Assembly (NCBI RefSeq): GCF_002280675.1
Contig: NZ_NCEN01000004.1
Coordinates: 186,001 to 250,000, forward strand
Source: Novosphingobium sp. 32-60-15
Lineage (GTDB): Bacteria; Pseudomonadota; Alphaproteobacteria; Sphingomonadales; Sphingomonadaceae
DNA length: 64,000 nucleotides
Direction: 5' to 3'
In this document: piece by piece, positions 51,973 to 62,786 of the stretch
How positions within the stretch are numbered: the first letter of the stretch is position 1
How the letters are laid out: each line of letters begins with the position of its first letter
The notes under the pieces: generated by a model
The model's database searches: none
Told to the model about the DNA's origin: nothing
Seen by the model: only the letters and a program-made list of their open reading frames with translations
Translations under genes and position numbers: made by a program

Positions 51973-53856
51973 TTAAGCCAGAGCTTCATCAATCGCGGCT
52001 TCGATTTCCGCGATGGTAAAGGGTTGGCCGCTGGTCTTGTTAAGTGGCTTGGCGTCAACCAGGAACTGGTCGCGCAGCACGGTCTTGAACTGGCCGGTGT
52101 TCATTTCGGGCACCAGCACCTTGTCATAGCCCTTGAGCAATTCGCCAAGGTTGGACGGCATCGGCCAGACGTGGCGGACATGGATTTGCGCCACGTCCTG
52201 CCCTTTGCGACGCGCACGGCCCACGGCCTGATGGATCGGGCCGTATGTGCTGCCCCAACCGACAACCGCCAGCTTGCCCGAGGTTTCACCCAGTTCAACC
52301 GCCTGCGCCGGAATGCTGGCGGCAACGCCATCAACCTTGGCCTTGCGGGCATCGGTCATGGTCTGGTGGCTGGCCGGACTGTAATCGATGTTGCCGGTGC
52401 CGGGGTTCTTTTCGATCCCGCCAATCCGGTGCATCAGGCCCGGTGTGCCCGGCTTGATCCATGGACGCGCACCCTTTTCATCACGCGCAAACGGCAGTAA
52501 TTCGCCATTGGGCCCGTTCTTCTCGGCAAGGAATTTGGCCGGGAACGGCGTGAAGCTGGCAGGATCAGGGACTTTCCACGGTTCTGCCGCGTTGGCGATG
52601 TAGCCATCGGTCAGGACCATAACGGGCGTCATGTATTCGACAGCAATACGGCAGGCCTCAATCGCCACTTCAAAGCAGTCAGAGGCAGAACGCGCGGCGA
52701 TCACCGGCATCGGTGCATCACCATTGCGGCCATAGATCGCCTGATAAAGGTCGGATTGTTCGGTCTTGGTCGGCAGACCCGTTGATGGCCCGCCACGCTG
52801 CGAATTGATGATAACCAATGGAAGTTCGGTCATGATGGCAAGGCCCATCGCCTCCCCCTTCAGCGCGATGCCGGGGCCTGAAGATGACGTTACGCCCAAC
52901 TGTCCGGCAAAGCTTGCGCCGATGGCCGAAGCAATTGCTGCAATCTCGTCTTCAGCCTGGAATGTGGTGACGCCATATTCCTTCAGCTTGGTCAGGTTGT
53001 GCAGGATCGCTGATGCGGGCGTGATCGGATAGCCGCCAAAGAACATCGGCAATTCAGCCAATTGCGCGCCTGCCACCAGACCCAGGCTGATAGCCTCAGC
53101 GCCCGTAACGGTGCGATAGAGGCCCGGTTCGCTTTCGGCCGGGGCGATGTGATACTGCTTGAGCGGTCCGGCGAGTTCTGCCGTCTCGCCATAAGCGTGG
53201 CCTGCATTGAGCGCCGCGACATTCGCTTGCGCCAGCACCGGGCTTTTGGCGAACTTGGCGTTGAGCCAATCGATCAAGGGCTGCCGGTCGCGGTCAAACA
53301 TCCACAGCGCAAGGCCAAGCGTCCACATGTTCTTGCAACGCAGCGCTTCCTTGTTGCCAAGGCCGAACGGCTTCACGGCTTGCAGCGTCATCGCCGAAAT
53401 GTCGAAAGCCAGCAGTTGCCAGTTTTCAAGGCTGCCGTCTTCCAACGGGTTGACGTCGTACTTGGCTTTCTCAAGGTTACGCTTGTTGAATTCACCAGCG
53501 TCAGCGATGATCAGGCCACCGGCCTTCAACGCTCCGACATTCGTTTTCAGCGCCGCCGGGTTCATCGCCACGAGCACATCGGGCTGATCACCTGCAGTAT
53601 CAATCGCGGATGAACCGAAGTTGATCTGGAAGGCCGAAACACCGAACAACGTGCCCTGCGGCGCGCGGATTTCTGCCGGAAAATCGGGGAATGTCGCCAG
53701 ATCATTGCCTGCAAGTGCGGTGGACAGCGTAAACTGTCCTCCGGTCAACTGCATACCATCGCCTGAGTCACCGGCAAAACGCACGACCACTGCTTCGGGG
53801 CTCAAGTCTTCCTTGCCACCCGTCAACGCGTCCGGTCCATCAACTACTGTCGCCAT
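51973..53856 (-). CDS. korA: 2-oxoacid:ferredoxin oxidoreductase, fused gamma-alpha subunit
   Basis: Partner of KorB. The N-terminal gamma part starts VVVRFAGDSGDGMQLTGGQF, with LVAMNPAALKTNVGALKAGG. The alpha part shows GGYPITPASAIL, TFQAEDEIAAIASAIGASFAG, GVTSSSGPGIALKGEAMGLA and RGGPSTGLPTKTEQSDL. 627 residues is the fused form common in alphaproteobacteria and actinobacteria. The ATG at 53856 follows GAGG. The pair makes low-potential ferredoxin from oxidation of 2-oxoglutarate or another 2-oxoacid. It is divergent from the esterase gene across about 220 bp. Confidence 0.93.
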   Translation of the reverse strand: MATVVDGPDALTGGKEDLSPEAVVVRFAGDSGDGMQLTGGQFTLSTALAGNDLATFPDFPAEIRAPQGTLFGVSAFQINFGSSAIDTAGDQPDVLVAMNPAALKTNVGALKAGGLIIADAGEFNKRNLEKAKYDVNPLEDGSLENWQLLAFDISAMTLQAVKPFGLGNKEALRCKNMWTLGLALWMFDRDRQPLIDWLNAKFAKSPVLAQANVAALNAGHAYGETAELAGPLKQYHIAPAESEPGLYRTVTGAEAISLGLVAGAQLAELPMFFGGYPITPASAILHNLTKLKEYGVTTFQAEDEIAAIASAIGASFAGQLGVTSSSGPGIALKGEAMGLAIMTELPLVIINSQRGGPSTGLPTKTEQSDLYQAIYGRNGDAPMPVIAARSASDCFEVAIEACRIAVEYMTPVMVLTDGYIANAAEPWKVPDPASFTPFPAKFLAEKNGPNGELLPFARDEKGARPWIKPGTPGLMHRIGGIEKNPGTGNIDYSPASHQTMTDARKAKVDGVAASIPAQAVELGETSGKLAVVGWGSTYGPIHQAVGRARRKGQDVAQIHVRHVWPMPSNLGELLKGYDKVLVPEMNTGQFKTVLRDQFLVDAKPLNKTSGQPFTIAEIEAAIDEALA

Positions 53857-54080
53857 ATCGTCCTCTGATGCGTGCGCCGGGATTGCCCCCACGCCCATAA
53901 GCGCATTTCAATGAAATCAGCGCCTATGCCGCTCTCGATCCAATCGCAAAGAAGAAAAACTCCTGCGATAAAAAAATTGCCAATGGCATGGTGTTTCAAT
54001 CACGGCGCGCTAGTCAAGTTGCATTCGGGAACCTACCCCTTTGAAAGTAGCGATTCCCGTTGATGGAATGAGGAGAGACC

Positions 54081-55034
54081 ATGTCTGACACCCTTGCGCA
54101 TTTTGTTCGCCCCGATGTGAAAGTGTTTCTCGATTTCCTGAATTCTACAAATGCCCCGCCGATGCATGAGATGGGCCTGGACATGGCCCGCGCCAGCTAT
54201 ACCGCCATGGGAGCCATTGCCGAACAGCCCCCGCGCGCGCTGGCCGTCATCCGCGATCTTGCTTGCCCGGGCCCTGCGGGCGACATTGCGTTGCGCCTTT
54301 ATGATGCACGCGAAAACCGCGATGCCGGACCTGCCGTCGTTTTCATGCACGGCGGCGGCTTCGTCATCGGCGATCTTGAAAGCCATCATAGTCTTTGCAC
54401 GGAAATCGCGGCAGAACTCGATTTGCCGGTCATCGCGGTGGATTATCGCCTCGCGCCGGAACATCCATTCCCAGCAGCCCCTGATGACTGCGAAGCTGCT
54501 GCACGCTGGATTGCTGCAAATTCGGCACAATTGGGGCGGGAAATTACCGGGCTGATCCCGATGGGTGATTCCGCAGGCGGCAATCTGACCATTGTCGTCA
54601 CCCAGGCGCTGGGCGATGCGCCAGCTGCCGTGCCGGTCGTGCTACAAGTGCCGATCTATCCTTTGTCTGATGACAAGCCCGATCACCGATCATTCCTTGA
54701 TTTTGCGGAAGGATTTCTGCTCACCGCACAGACCATGGCATGGTTCGCTGATTCCTATCGCGCAGTAGATGGCGACAAACGCGCCTACCCGCTCTATGGC
54801 GATCATACGAAGACACCGCCAACGGTGCTGGTGACGGCAGGCTTGGACCCGATTCGCGATAGCGGGCGGATCTATGGTGCAGAACTGGTGCGCGCTGGCG
54901 CAGAGGTCGTTTTCCTTGAAATGAAGGGAACGATTCACGGCTTCACGCAGTTGCGCAAGGCGTTGCCAAGCGCGCAGCAAGATATGCAATCCATCTTTGC
55001 GGCCGTCAGGCTGCTGCTGGAAAGGTCAAAATGA
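54081..55034 (+). CDS. Alpha/beta hydrolase (HSL-type esterase)
   Basis: Cytoplasmic carboxylesterase of the hormone-sensitive lipase family (317 residues). The oxyanion motif is FMHGGGFVIGD, the nucleophile is in PMGDSAGGNLT, the acid is in TAGLDPIRDSG and the histidine is in GTIHGFTQ. DYRLAPEHPFPAAPDDC is also family-typical. The ATG at 54081 is preceded by AGGAGAG. The last codons overlap rppH as ATGA, so the two genes are translationally coupled. Natural substrate unknown. Confidence 0.92.
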   Translation: MSDTLAHFVRPDVKVFLDFLNSTNAPPMHEMGLDMARASYTAMGAIAEQPPRALAVIRDLACPGPAGDIALRLYDARENRDAGPAVVFMHGGGFVIGDLESHHSLCTEIAAELDLPVIAVDYRLAPEHPFPAAPDDCEAAARWIAANSAQLGREITGLIPMGDSAGGNLTIVVTQALGDAPAAVPVVLQVPIYPLSDDKPDHRSFLDFAEGFLLTAQTMAWFADSYRAVDGDKRAYPLYGDHTKTPPTVLVTAGLDPIRDSGRIYGAELVRAGAEVVFLEMKGTIHGFTQLRKALPSAQQDMQSIFAAVRLLLERSK

Positions 55035-55516
55035 ACGATCAAGTTGCCGGGCTGCCTTATCGCCCTTGTGTCGGAATCATGCTGGTCAATGCCTCGGGCC
55101 TCGTGTTCGTGGGCAAGCGGATCGACAACAAGGAAGGCGACGCCTGGCAAATGCCGCAAGGCGGGATTGACGACGGCGAGGATCTCCACCCCGCCGCCTT
55201 CCGTGAACTGGCCGAGGAAACGGGCGTTTCAGCCGAGCTTGTCACGATCATCGCCGAAAGCCGCGATGAACACTTCTATGATCTGCCCGACGAACTGTTG
55301 GGCCGGTTGTGGGGCGGAAAATATCGCGGGCAACGCCAGAAGTGGCTGCTGCTACGCTTTGCAGGCGAAGATACAGATATCCGGATTGACGCGCACGAAC
55401 ATCCCGAATTCAACGAATGGCGCTGGGTTGAACCAGAACTTCTGCCTGATCTGATCGTGCCCTTCAAAAAGCGCGTCTACCGGCAGATTGTCGAAGAGTT
55501 CCGCGAGTTGATCTGA
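55031..55516 (+). CDS. rppH: RNA pyrophosphohydrolase
   Basis: Nudix hydrolase that removes pyrophosphate from mRNA 5' ends and triggers decay. The Nudix box is visible as GGIDDGEDLHPAAFRELAEETGV. The N-terminal YRPCVGIMLVN, the WQMPQGGI strand, and KWLLLRFAGED then FNEWRWVEPELLPDLIVPFKKRVY are the RppH-type features. 161 residues is normal. The start overlaps the esterase stop (ATGA). Confidence 0.95.
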   Translation: MNDQVAGLPYRPCVGIMLVNASGLVFVGKRIDNKEGDAWQMPQGGIDDGEDLHPAAFRELAEETGVSAELVTIIAESRDEHFYDLPDELLGRLWGGKYRGQRQKWLLLRFAGEDTDIRIDAHEHPEFNEWRWVEPELLPDLIVPFKKRVYRQIVEEFRELI

Positions 55517-55531
55517 CGGAGCAGAACCAGC

Positions 55532-56035
55532 TTAGTTGGTTTCGATTTTTGGATCAGGCTTCACCGCTTCGGCGGATACCACGCGCGGTGCAGGGCCACG
55601 CGCAATCGCAGCGGCAAGGTCAGCTGTCTCGGTGCAGCCCTTGCCGCACAAACCCTCAAGCCGGGTAAGATTGCGGCGGGCTTTTTCCAAAGCGCCCTTT
55701 TCAACCATAGCCCCGCCTTCGCCAGAAATGGCGACGACGTTGTTGGGATCACGGTCAAGGGCCTGACGATAGTAACGAATAGCCTTGCCCTGCAGACCAT
55801 CGCGACGGGCAGCTTCGGCAAGACCGATCAACGGTGCCGCGCTGCCGGGGTCAATGGCAAGTGCAGCCTCAAAATTGTCAGTGGCTGCGCCGACGTCGCC
55901 TTTGGCCAAAGAGGCACGGCCATCTTTGACAAGTGTTGCGGCACGGGGATTTTCAACCGTTCCTTTGGCAGAGCCCATGCTGCCGGTCATGGCAACGACA
56001 AGCGAAAGGGCAACTGCAACAGGGGCGTAACGCAT
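55532..56035 (-). CDS. Exported TPR protein
   Basis: A 167-residue secreted protein with a signal peptide (VAVALSLVVAMTGSMGSA) and at least two tetratricopeptide units: ASLAKGDVGAATDNFEAALAIDPGSAAPLIGLAEA and QGKAIRYYRQALDRDPNNVVA. Two cysteines (GLCGKGC) near the C-terminus may form a disulfide. TPR proteins of this kind are usually protein-protein adaptors; no function can be assigned. AAGGAG is positioned ten bases ahead of the ATG at 56035. It is convergent with rppH. Confidence 0.8.
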   Translation of the reverse strand: MRYAPVAVALSLVVAMTGSMGSAKGTVENPRAATLVKDGRASLAKGDVGAATDNFEAALAIDPGSAAPLIGLAEAARRDGLQGKAIRYYRQALDRDPNNVVAISGEGGAMVEKGALEKARRNLTRLEGLCGKGCTETADLAAAIARGPAPRVVSAEAVKPDPKIETN

Positions 56036-56089
56036 CAAGCACTCCTTGAGCCGACGACTACCACTGAATGAACCCGCCTGCATGAGTAT

Positions 56090-57277
56090 TCAATTAACAC
56101 GGCGGATGAGTGTTGCGAAGAAAAACCCGTCAGTCCCATCCCTAAAGGGTGTGAGTCGCCAGCCCTTGCCGTGCGGACGACCTGCGGGAAGTTCCGGCAA
56201 GGCCACTGACCATTCGTCATTCGCATCCAGAAACGCGGCAATCCGTCCGGCACCTTCGGCGTCCAGTAACGAACACACCACATAAGTGAGCCTTCCACCG
56301 GGACGCACCAGCGCTGCCCCGATGTCCAGAACATTGGCCTGCATCGCGTGATAGCGAGCGAGTGCCTTGGCATCGAGCCGCCACCGCGCTTCCGGATTGC
56401 GCCGCCAGGTGCCGGTGCCTGAACACGGCGCGTCAATCATCACCGCATCAGCCATGCCCGCCCAATCGGTCAAAGCTTCCAGTTCCCGTCCGGGATTGAG
56501 CAGCCGTGTTTCAACCAGAACACCAGACCGCGTAGCGCGATCGGGCAAACGCGAAAGACGGGTACGATCAATATCGCAAGCCAACAGCTTTCCGGTGTTA
56601 CGCATGGCTGCCCCCAAGCCCAGCGTTTTGCCGCCAGCGCCCGCGCATAGATCAACCACGGCTTCACCGGGCTGCACGCCGAGCGCCATGCAGGCAATCT
56701 GGCTGCCGCTGTCCTGAATTTCGAACAGACCTTCGGCGAATTCAGGCCAGCTTTCCGCTGCCGTGCCCGCAGGCAAACGCAAGGCATCGGGCGCAGCGGT
56801 TGGCTCTGCCTGAACAGGCAAACGCGCGCGCAATTCGTCCCGGGCAATCTTTAACGAATTGGCACGCAGGTCCAATGAAGCGCGGCCCAGAAGCGCCGCC
56901 TGTTCGTTTGCATCCAACCCTGACGCCGCCATCTGTTCAACCAGCCAAGCCGGCGCGATGCCGCCTTCGGCCACAGGTTCATCGGCGGAAATCAGTGCCG
57001 GTCCATAGGTTGATCCATCGAACAGGGCGGTCAAAGTGGTGTCGCCCTTGGCAAGGCGCAGCATTGCCGCCCTGCCATTTACCGGCACGTCACCACAGAC
57101 CCTGATCGCGTTCCATGCCAGATCGCGGATCGCGCGCCGGTCTTTCGAGCCGACGAAACGCCGCGCCCGAAACCATTCTGCGGCAATTCGGTCCGCCGAA
57201 GCACCCTGCCCTCGCGCGGCGTCAATCACCGCGTCAAGGATATCAATCGCCGCTTGTACGCGCGCTGATGGCGTCAC
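56090..57277 (-). CDS. RsmB/NOP-family rRNA (cytosine-C5)-methyltransferase
   Basis: SAM-dependent methyltransferase of 395 residues. The N-terminal NusB-like helical region precedes the catalytic domain with EIQDSGSQIACMAL, motif I VVDLCAGAGGKTLGLGA, motif IV DAPCSGTGTWRRNPEARWRL (Cys) and motif VI YVVCSLLDAEG (catalytic Cys). The C-terminus ends DGFFFATLIRR. It starts with GTG at 57277. It is close to guaB on the same strand. The 16S target position is inferred only by family. Confidence 0.92.
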   Translation of the reverse strand: MTPSARVQAAIDILDAVIDAARGQGASADRIAAEWFRARRFVGSKDRRAIRDLAWNAIRVCGDVPVNGRAAMLRLAKGDTTLTALFDGSTYGPALISADEPVAEGGIAPAWLVEQMAASGLDANEQAALLGRASLDLRANSLKIARDELRARLPVQAEPTAAPDALRLPAGTAAESWPEFAEGLFEIQDSGSQIACMALGVQPGEAVVDLCAGAGGKTLGLGAAMRNTGKLLACDIDRTRLSRLPDRATRSGVLVETRLLNPGRELEALTDWAGMADAVMIDAPCSGTGTWRRNPEARWRLDAKALARYHAMQANVLDIGAALVRPGGRLTYVVCSLLDAEGAGRIAAFLDANDEWSVALPELPAGRPHGKGWRLTPFRDGTDGFFFATLIRRVN

Positions 57278-57302
57278 TTTACGATGCTCAACCGGGCGAT
57301 GC

Positions 57303-60357
<3,055 letters not shown>

Positions 60358-60472
60358 CGCTGTCCCCAAACGCTTTGTCGTGATCCCTTGTTCTCAAAAC
60401 CAGGAATGACGCGCAAGTTCCCAATGGACCCGCACGCATGAACAGAACTTTACAAAATTGGCTGGCCGCCCC

Positions 60473-61048
60473 TTATTCGGCCACCCAACCGCCATCCATG
60501 TTGTAATTGGCGCCTGTAATATTCCGCGCCTCATGTCGGCACAGGAACAGCGCCAACGCCGCCAGATCCTCGGGCTGAACAAACTCTTTGGTCGGTTGGC
60601 GCACCAGCATCACATCGTTGATCACCTGCTCGCGCGTCATCCCGCGGGCTTTCATCGTATCGGGGATCTGGTTCTCGACCAGCGGCGTCCAGACATATCC
60701 GGGGCTGATGCAGTTTGCGGTAACGCCATGCGTTGCCAATTCCAGTGCCAGCGTCTTGGCCAGCCCTGCAATGCCGTGCTTGGCCGAGACATAAGCCGAC
60801 TTGAACGGTGACGCTGTAAGCGAGTGCGCAGAAGCAGTGAAAATAATGCGCCCCCAACCTTTCTGCTTCATGCCGGGAATCGCCAGACGGCAAGCATCGA
60901 ACGCCGAAGTCAGGTTCAGCGCAATGATCGCATCCCACTTTTCGACCGGAAATTCTTCAACCGGCGCGACGTGTTGCATTCCGGCGTTGTTGATAAGGAT
61001 ATCAATCGCGCCAAATTCTGCCAGCGCAGCCGCTATCATCGCTTCTGT
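60473..61048 (-). pseudogene. bdhA: 5'-truncated 3-hydroxybutyrate dehydrogenase
   Basis: The frame encodes the C-terminal three quarters of a D-3-hydroxybutyrate dehydrogenase (SDR): ILINNAGMQHVAPVEEFP, TASAHSLTASPFKSAYVSAKHGIAG (catalytic Ser, Tyr, Lys), CISPGYVWTPLVENQIPDT and YNMDGGW. The homology begins at TEAMIAAALAEFG. The first 70 or so residues, including the TGxxxGIG cofactor site, are absent. Upstream codons are open but unlike the family, and a divergent metallopeptidase gene follows about 80 bp away. The only start is an internal ATG at 61039. Probably a remnant with no NAD binding. Confidence 0.75.
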
Positions 61049-61125
61049 GTGAGTAAGAAGATGTATCTGGCATCGCGGGCTTAGCCGCGCTTGTCCAGTC
61101 GCAATAATGATTGAAGGGGCAATGC

Positions 61126-61983
61126 ATGCGGCTCGACGATTTTGATAACTCCATTAATGTCGAAGACCAGCGTGGCGGTGGTGGCGGGCGCTTCCCGATG
61201 GGCGGCGGCGGAAAGCTGGGCTGCGGTTCAATTGTAATAGCGCTGATAGCAGCGCTGGTGTTTGGTGTGGATCCCGCGCAAATGCTGGGTACGTTGCAAC
61301 AATCCCAAGTTAGCGCGCCGGCCCAACAGCAAGGCGGCACGACATTGGAAGAAAGCTGCTCGGTCAATGAATTCAGCCGCGAAAGCTGCAATGCGCTGTC
61401 ATCGCTCAACAAGACCTGGCAGCCATTGTTCGCCCAGGCCAACATTGCCTTCGAACCACCAAAGCTGACGTTCTATTCGCAGGCCGGCAATTCAGGATGC
61501 GGCGCCGCACAGAGCGCGATGGGTCCGTTCTACTGCCCCGCTGATAATGGTATCTATATCGACACCGATTTCTTTGCCGAGATGGACCAACGCATGGGCG
61601 CAGGCGGCGATTTTGCGCGGGTCTATGTCATGGCGCATGAGTATGGCCACCATATCCAGAACGTGCTCGGCACATCAACCCAAGTGCGCCAACTGCAACA
61701 GCGCAGCCCGAGCGAGGCCAACCGTCTGTCCGTGGCACTGGAATTGCAGGCCGATTGCTATGCTGGAGTATGGGCAGGCCGCAATCGTGACCGGATCGAA
61801 CCGGGCGACATTGAAGAAGGCATGCGCGCAGCGCACCAGATCGGGGATGATACCTTGATGAAAGCTGCCGGTCGTCGCCCTGTTGAAGACGCCTTCACTC
61901 ACGGCAGCGCCGCACAGCGCAAGCAATGGCTGCAGACCGGCATAGAGACAGCAGACGAGGACCAGTGCGACACGTTCAAATAA
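61126..61983 (+). CDS. Neutral zinc metallopeptidase (YpfJ family)
   Basis: A 286-residue membrane-anchored peptidase-like protein. A Gly-rich cytoplasmic N-terminus (QRGGGGGRFPMGGGG) precedes a single helix (IVIALIAALVFGV). The zinc motif is VMAHEYGHHIQNVLG (HExxH variant HEYGH). ELQADCYAGVWAG supplies the downstream Glu ligand, and DAFTHGSAAQRKQWLQTG closes the family pattern. The ATG at 61126 has AAGGGG at good distance; a TTG at 61111 is in frame. It is divergent from the truncated bdhA. Confidence 0.9.
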   Translation: MRLDDFDNSINVEDQRGGGGGRFPMGGGGKLGCGSIVIALIAALVFGVDPAQMLGTLQQSQVSAPAQQQGGTTLEESCSVNEFSRESCNALSSLNKTWQPLFAQANIAFEPPKLTFYSQAGNSGCGAAQSAMGPFYCPADNGIYIDTDFFAEMDQRMGAGGDFARVYVMAHEYGHHIQNVLGTSTQVRQLQQRSPSEANRLSVALELQADCYAGVWAGRNRDRIEPGDIEEGMRAAHQIGDDTLMKAAGRRPVEDAFTHGSAAQRKQWLQTGIETADEDQCDTFK

Positions 61984-62046
61984 GAATTCGGCGTCTAACC
62001 GGAACCGAAGAGCTTGGTGATGCTTCTATTACGTAAAGGGGCATCT

Positions 62047-62715
62047 ATGACTTTTACAAAGACTCTTCGGTTCGCACTGCTTTGTGGCGCATATATTTTT
62101 GCCGCACCAGCGTCTGCCCAAACAGCCGTTGCGCAAGACCGCGTGTCTGCAAGCGATGTTGCCACCACGCCGCTCAGCGACTTCAACCTCAAGAAGGATG
62201 AAGTGCCCGCAGTCCTGATCACAGCCCGCGAAAAGCCCTATAATCTGGCCGGGATGACGCGGTGCACGGCGATTTCGACGGAGATTGCGCAGCTTGATGC
62301 AGTATTGGGCGATGATATCGACATCGCCCGGGACGATGGTGGCGCAAAAGTCAGTGTTGGCAGTGTTGCCAAATCCTTGGTCCGTTCGCTCATTCCGTTC
62401 GGCGGGGTTATCCGCGAATTGAGCGGAGCCGGCGGCCAAGAGCGCATGTGGAACGAAGCAATCTACGCAGGCTCGGTGCGCCGCGCTTTCCTGAAAGGTG
62501 TTGGCCAACAACGGGGCTGCAAATACCCGGCTCGCAGCGCAAGTATGGCAGATTCAACGAAACTGTGGGCCAATCGTGACGCTGCCGGAGCTGCCGAAAA
62601 AAACAGCAAATCGGACAACCGCAAATCTGATGACGAGAAGTCCAAAGCTTCGAAAGATGACAAGGACAAACCGGTGAAGTTTGAAGCCCGCCCCGTCGTG
62701 CAATCAGCTAATTAG
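62047..62715 (+). CDS. Secreted protein with charged low-complexity tail, unknown function
   Basis: A 222-residue exported protein. The signal peptide ends near APASAQ. A globular middle (about residues 45-165) contains LAGMTRCTAISTEIAQLDAVLG, VAKSLVRSLIPFGGVIRELSGAG and YAGSVRRAFLKGVGQQRGCKYP, with two cysteines that could pair. The last 45 residues are Lys/Asp/Ser-rich (KSDNRKSDDEKSKASKDDKDK), probably disordered. I do not recognise the family. AAAGGGG precedes the ATG at 62047. It lies 63 bp after the metallopeptidase gene on the same strand. Confidence 0.75.
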   Translation: MTFTKTLRFALLCGAYIFAAPASAQTAVAQDRVSASDVATTPLSDFNLKKDEVPAVLITAREKPYNLAGMTRCTAISTEIAQLDAVLGDDIDIARDDGGAKVSVGSVAKSLVRSLIPFGGVIRELSGAGGQERMWNEAIYAGSVRRAFLKGVGQQRGCKYPARSASMADSTKLWANRDAAGAAEKNSKSDNRKSDDEKSKASKDDKDKPVKFEARPVVQSAN

Positions 62716-62720
62716 AAAGC

Positions 62721-62746
62721 AAAACGCCGGGATCACAATCCCGGCG
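62721..62746 (-). terminator. Terminator of sdhA
   Basis: CGCCGGGAT (62725-62733) pairs with ATCCCGGCG (62738-62746) in a perfect 9-bp stem with a CACA loop. On the minus strand it is followed by TTTTG, fitting a Rho-independent terminator for sdhA. Confidence 0.85.
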
Positions 62747-62786
62747 CAAGCTCTTACATCCTGACGCCAAAGCGCCCGGTTTGATT

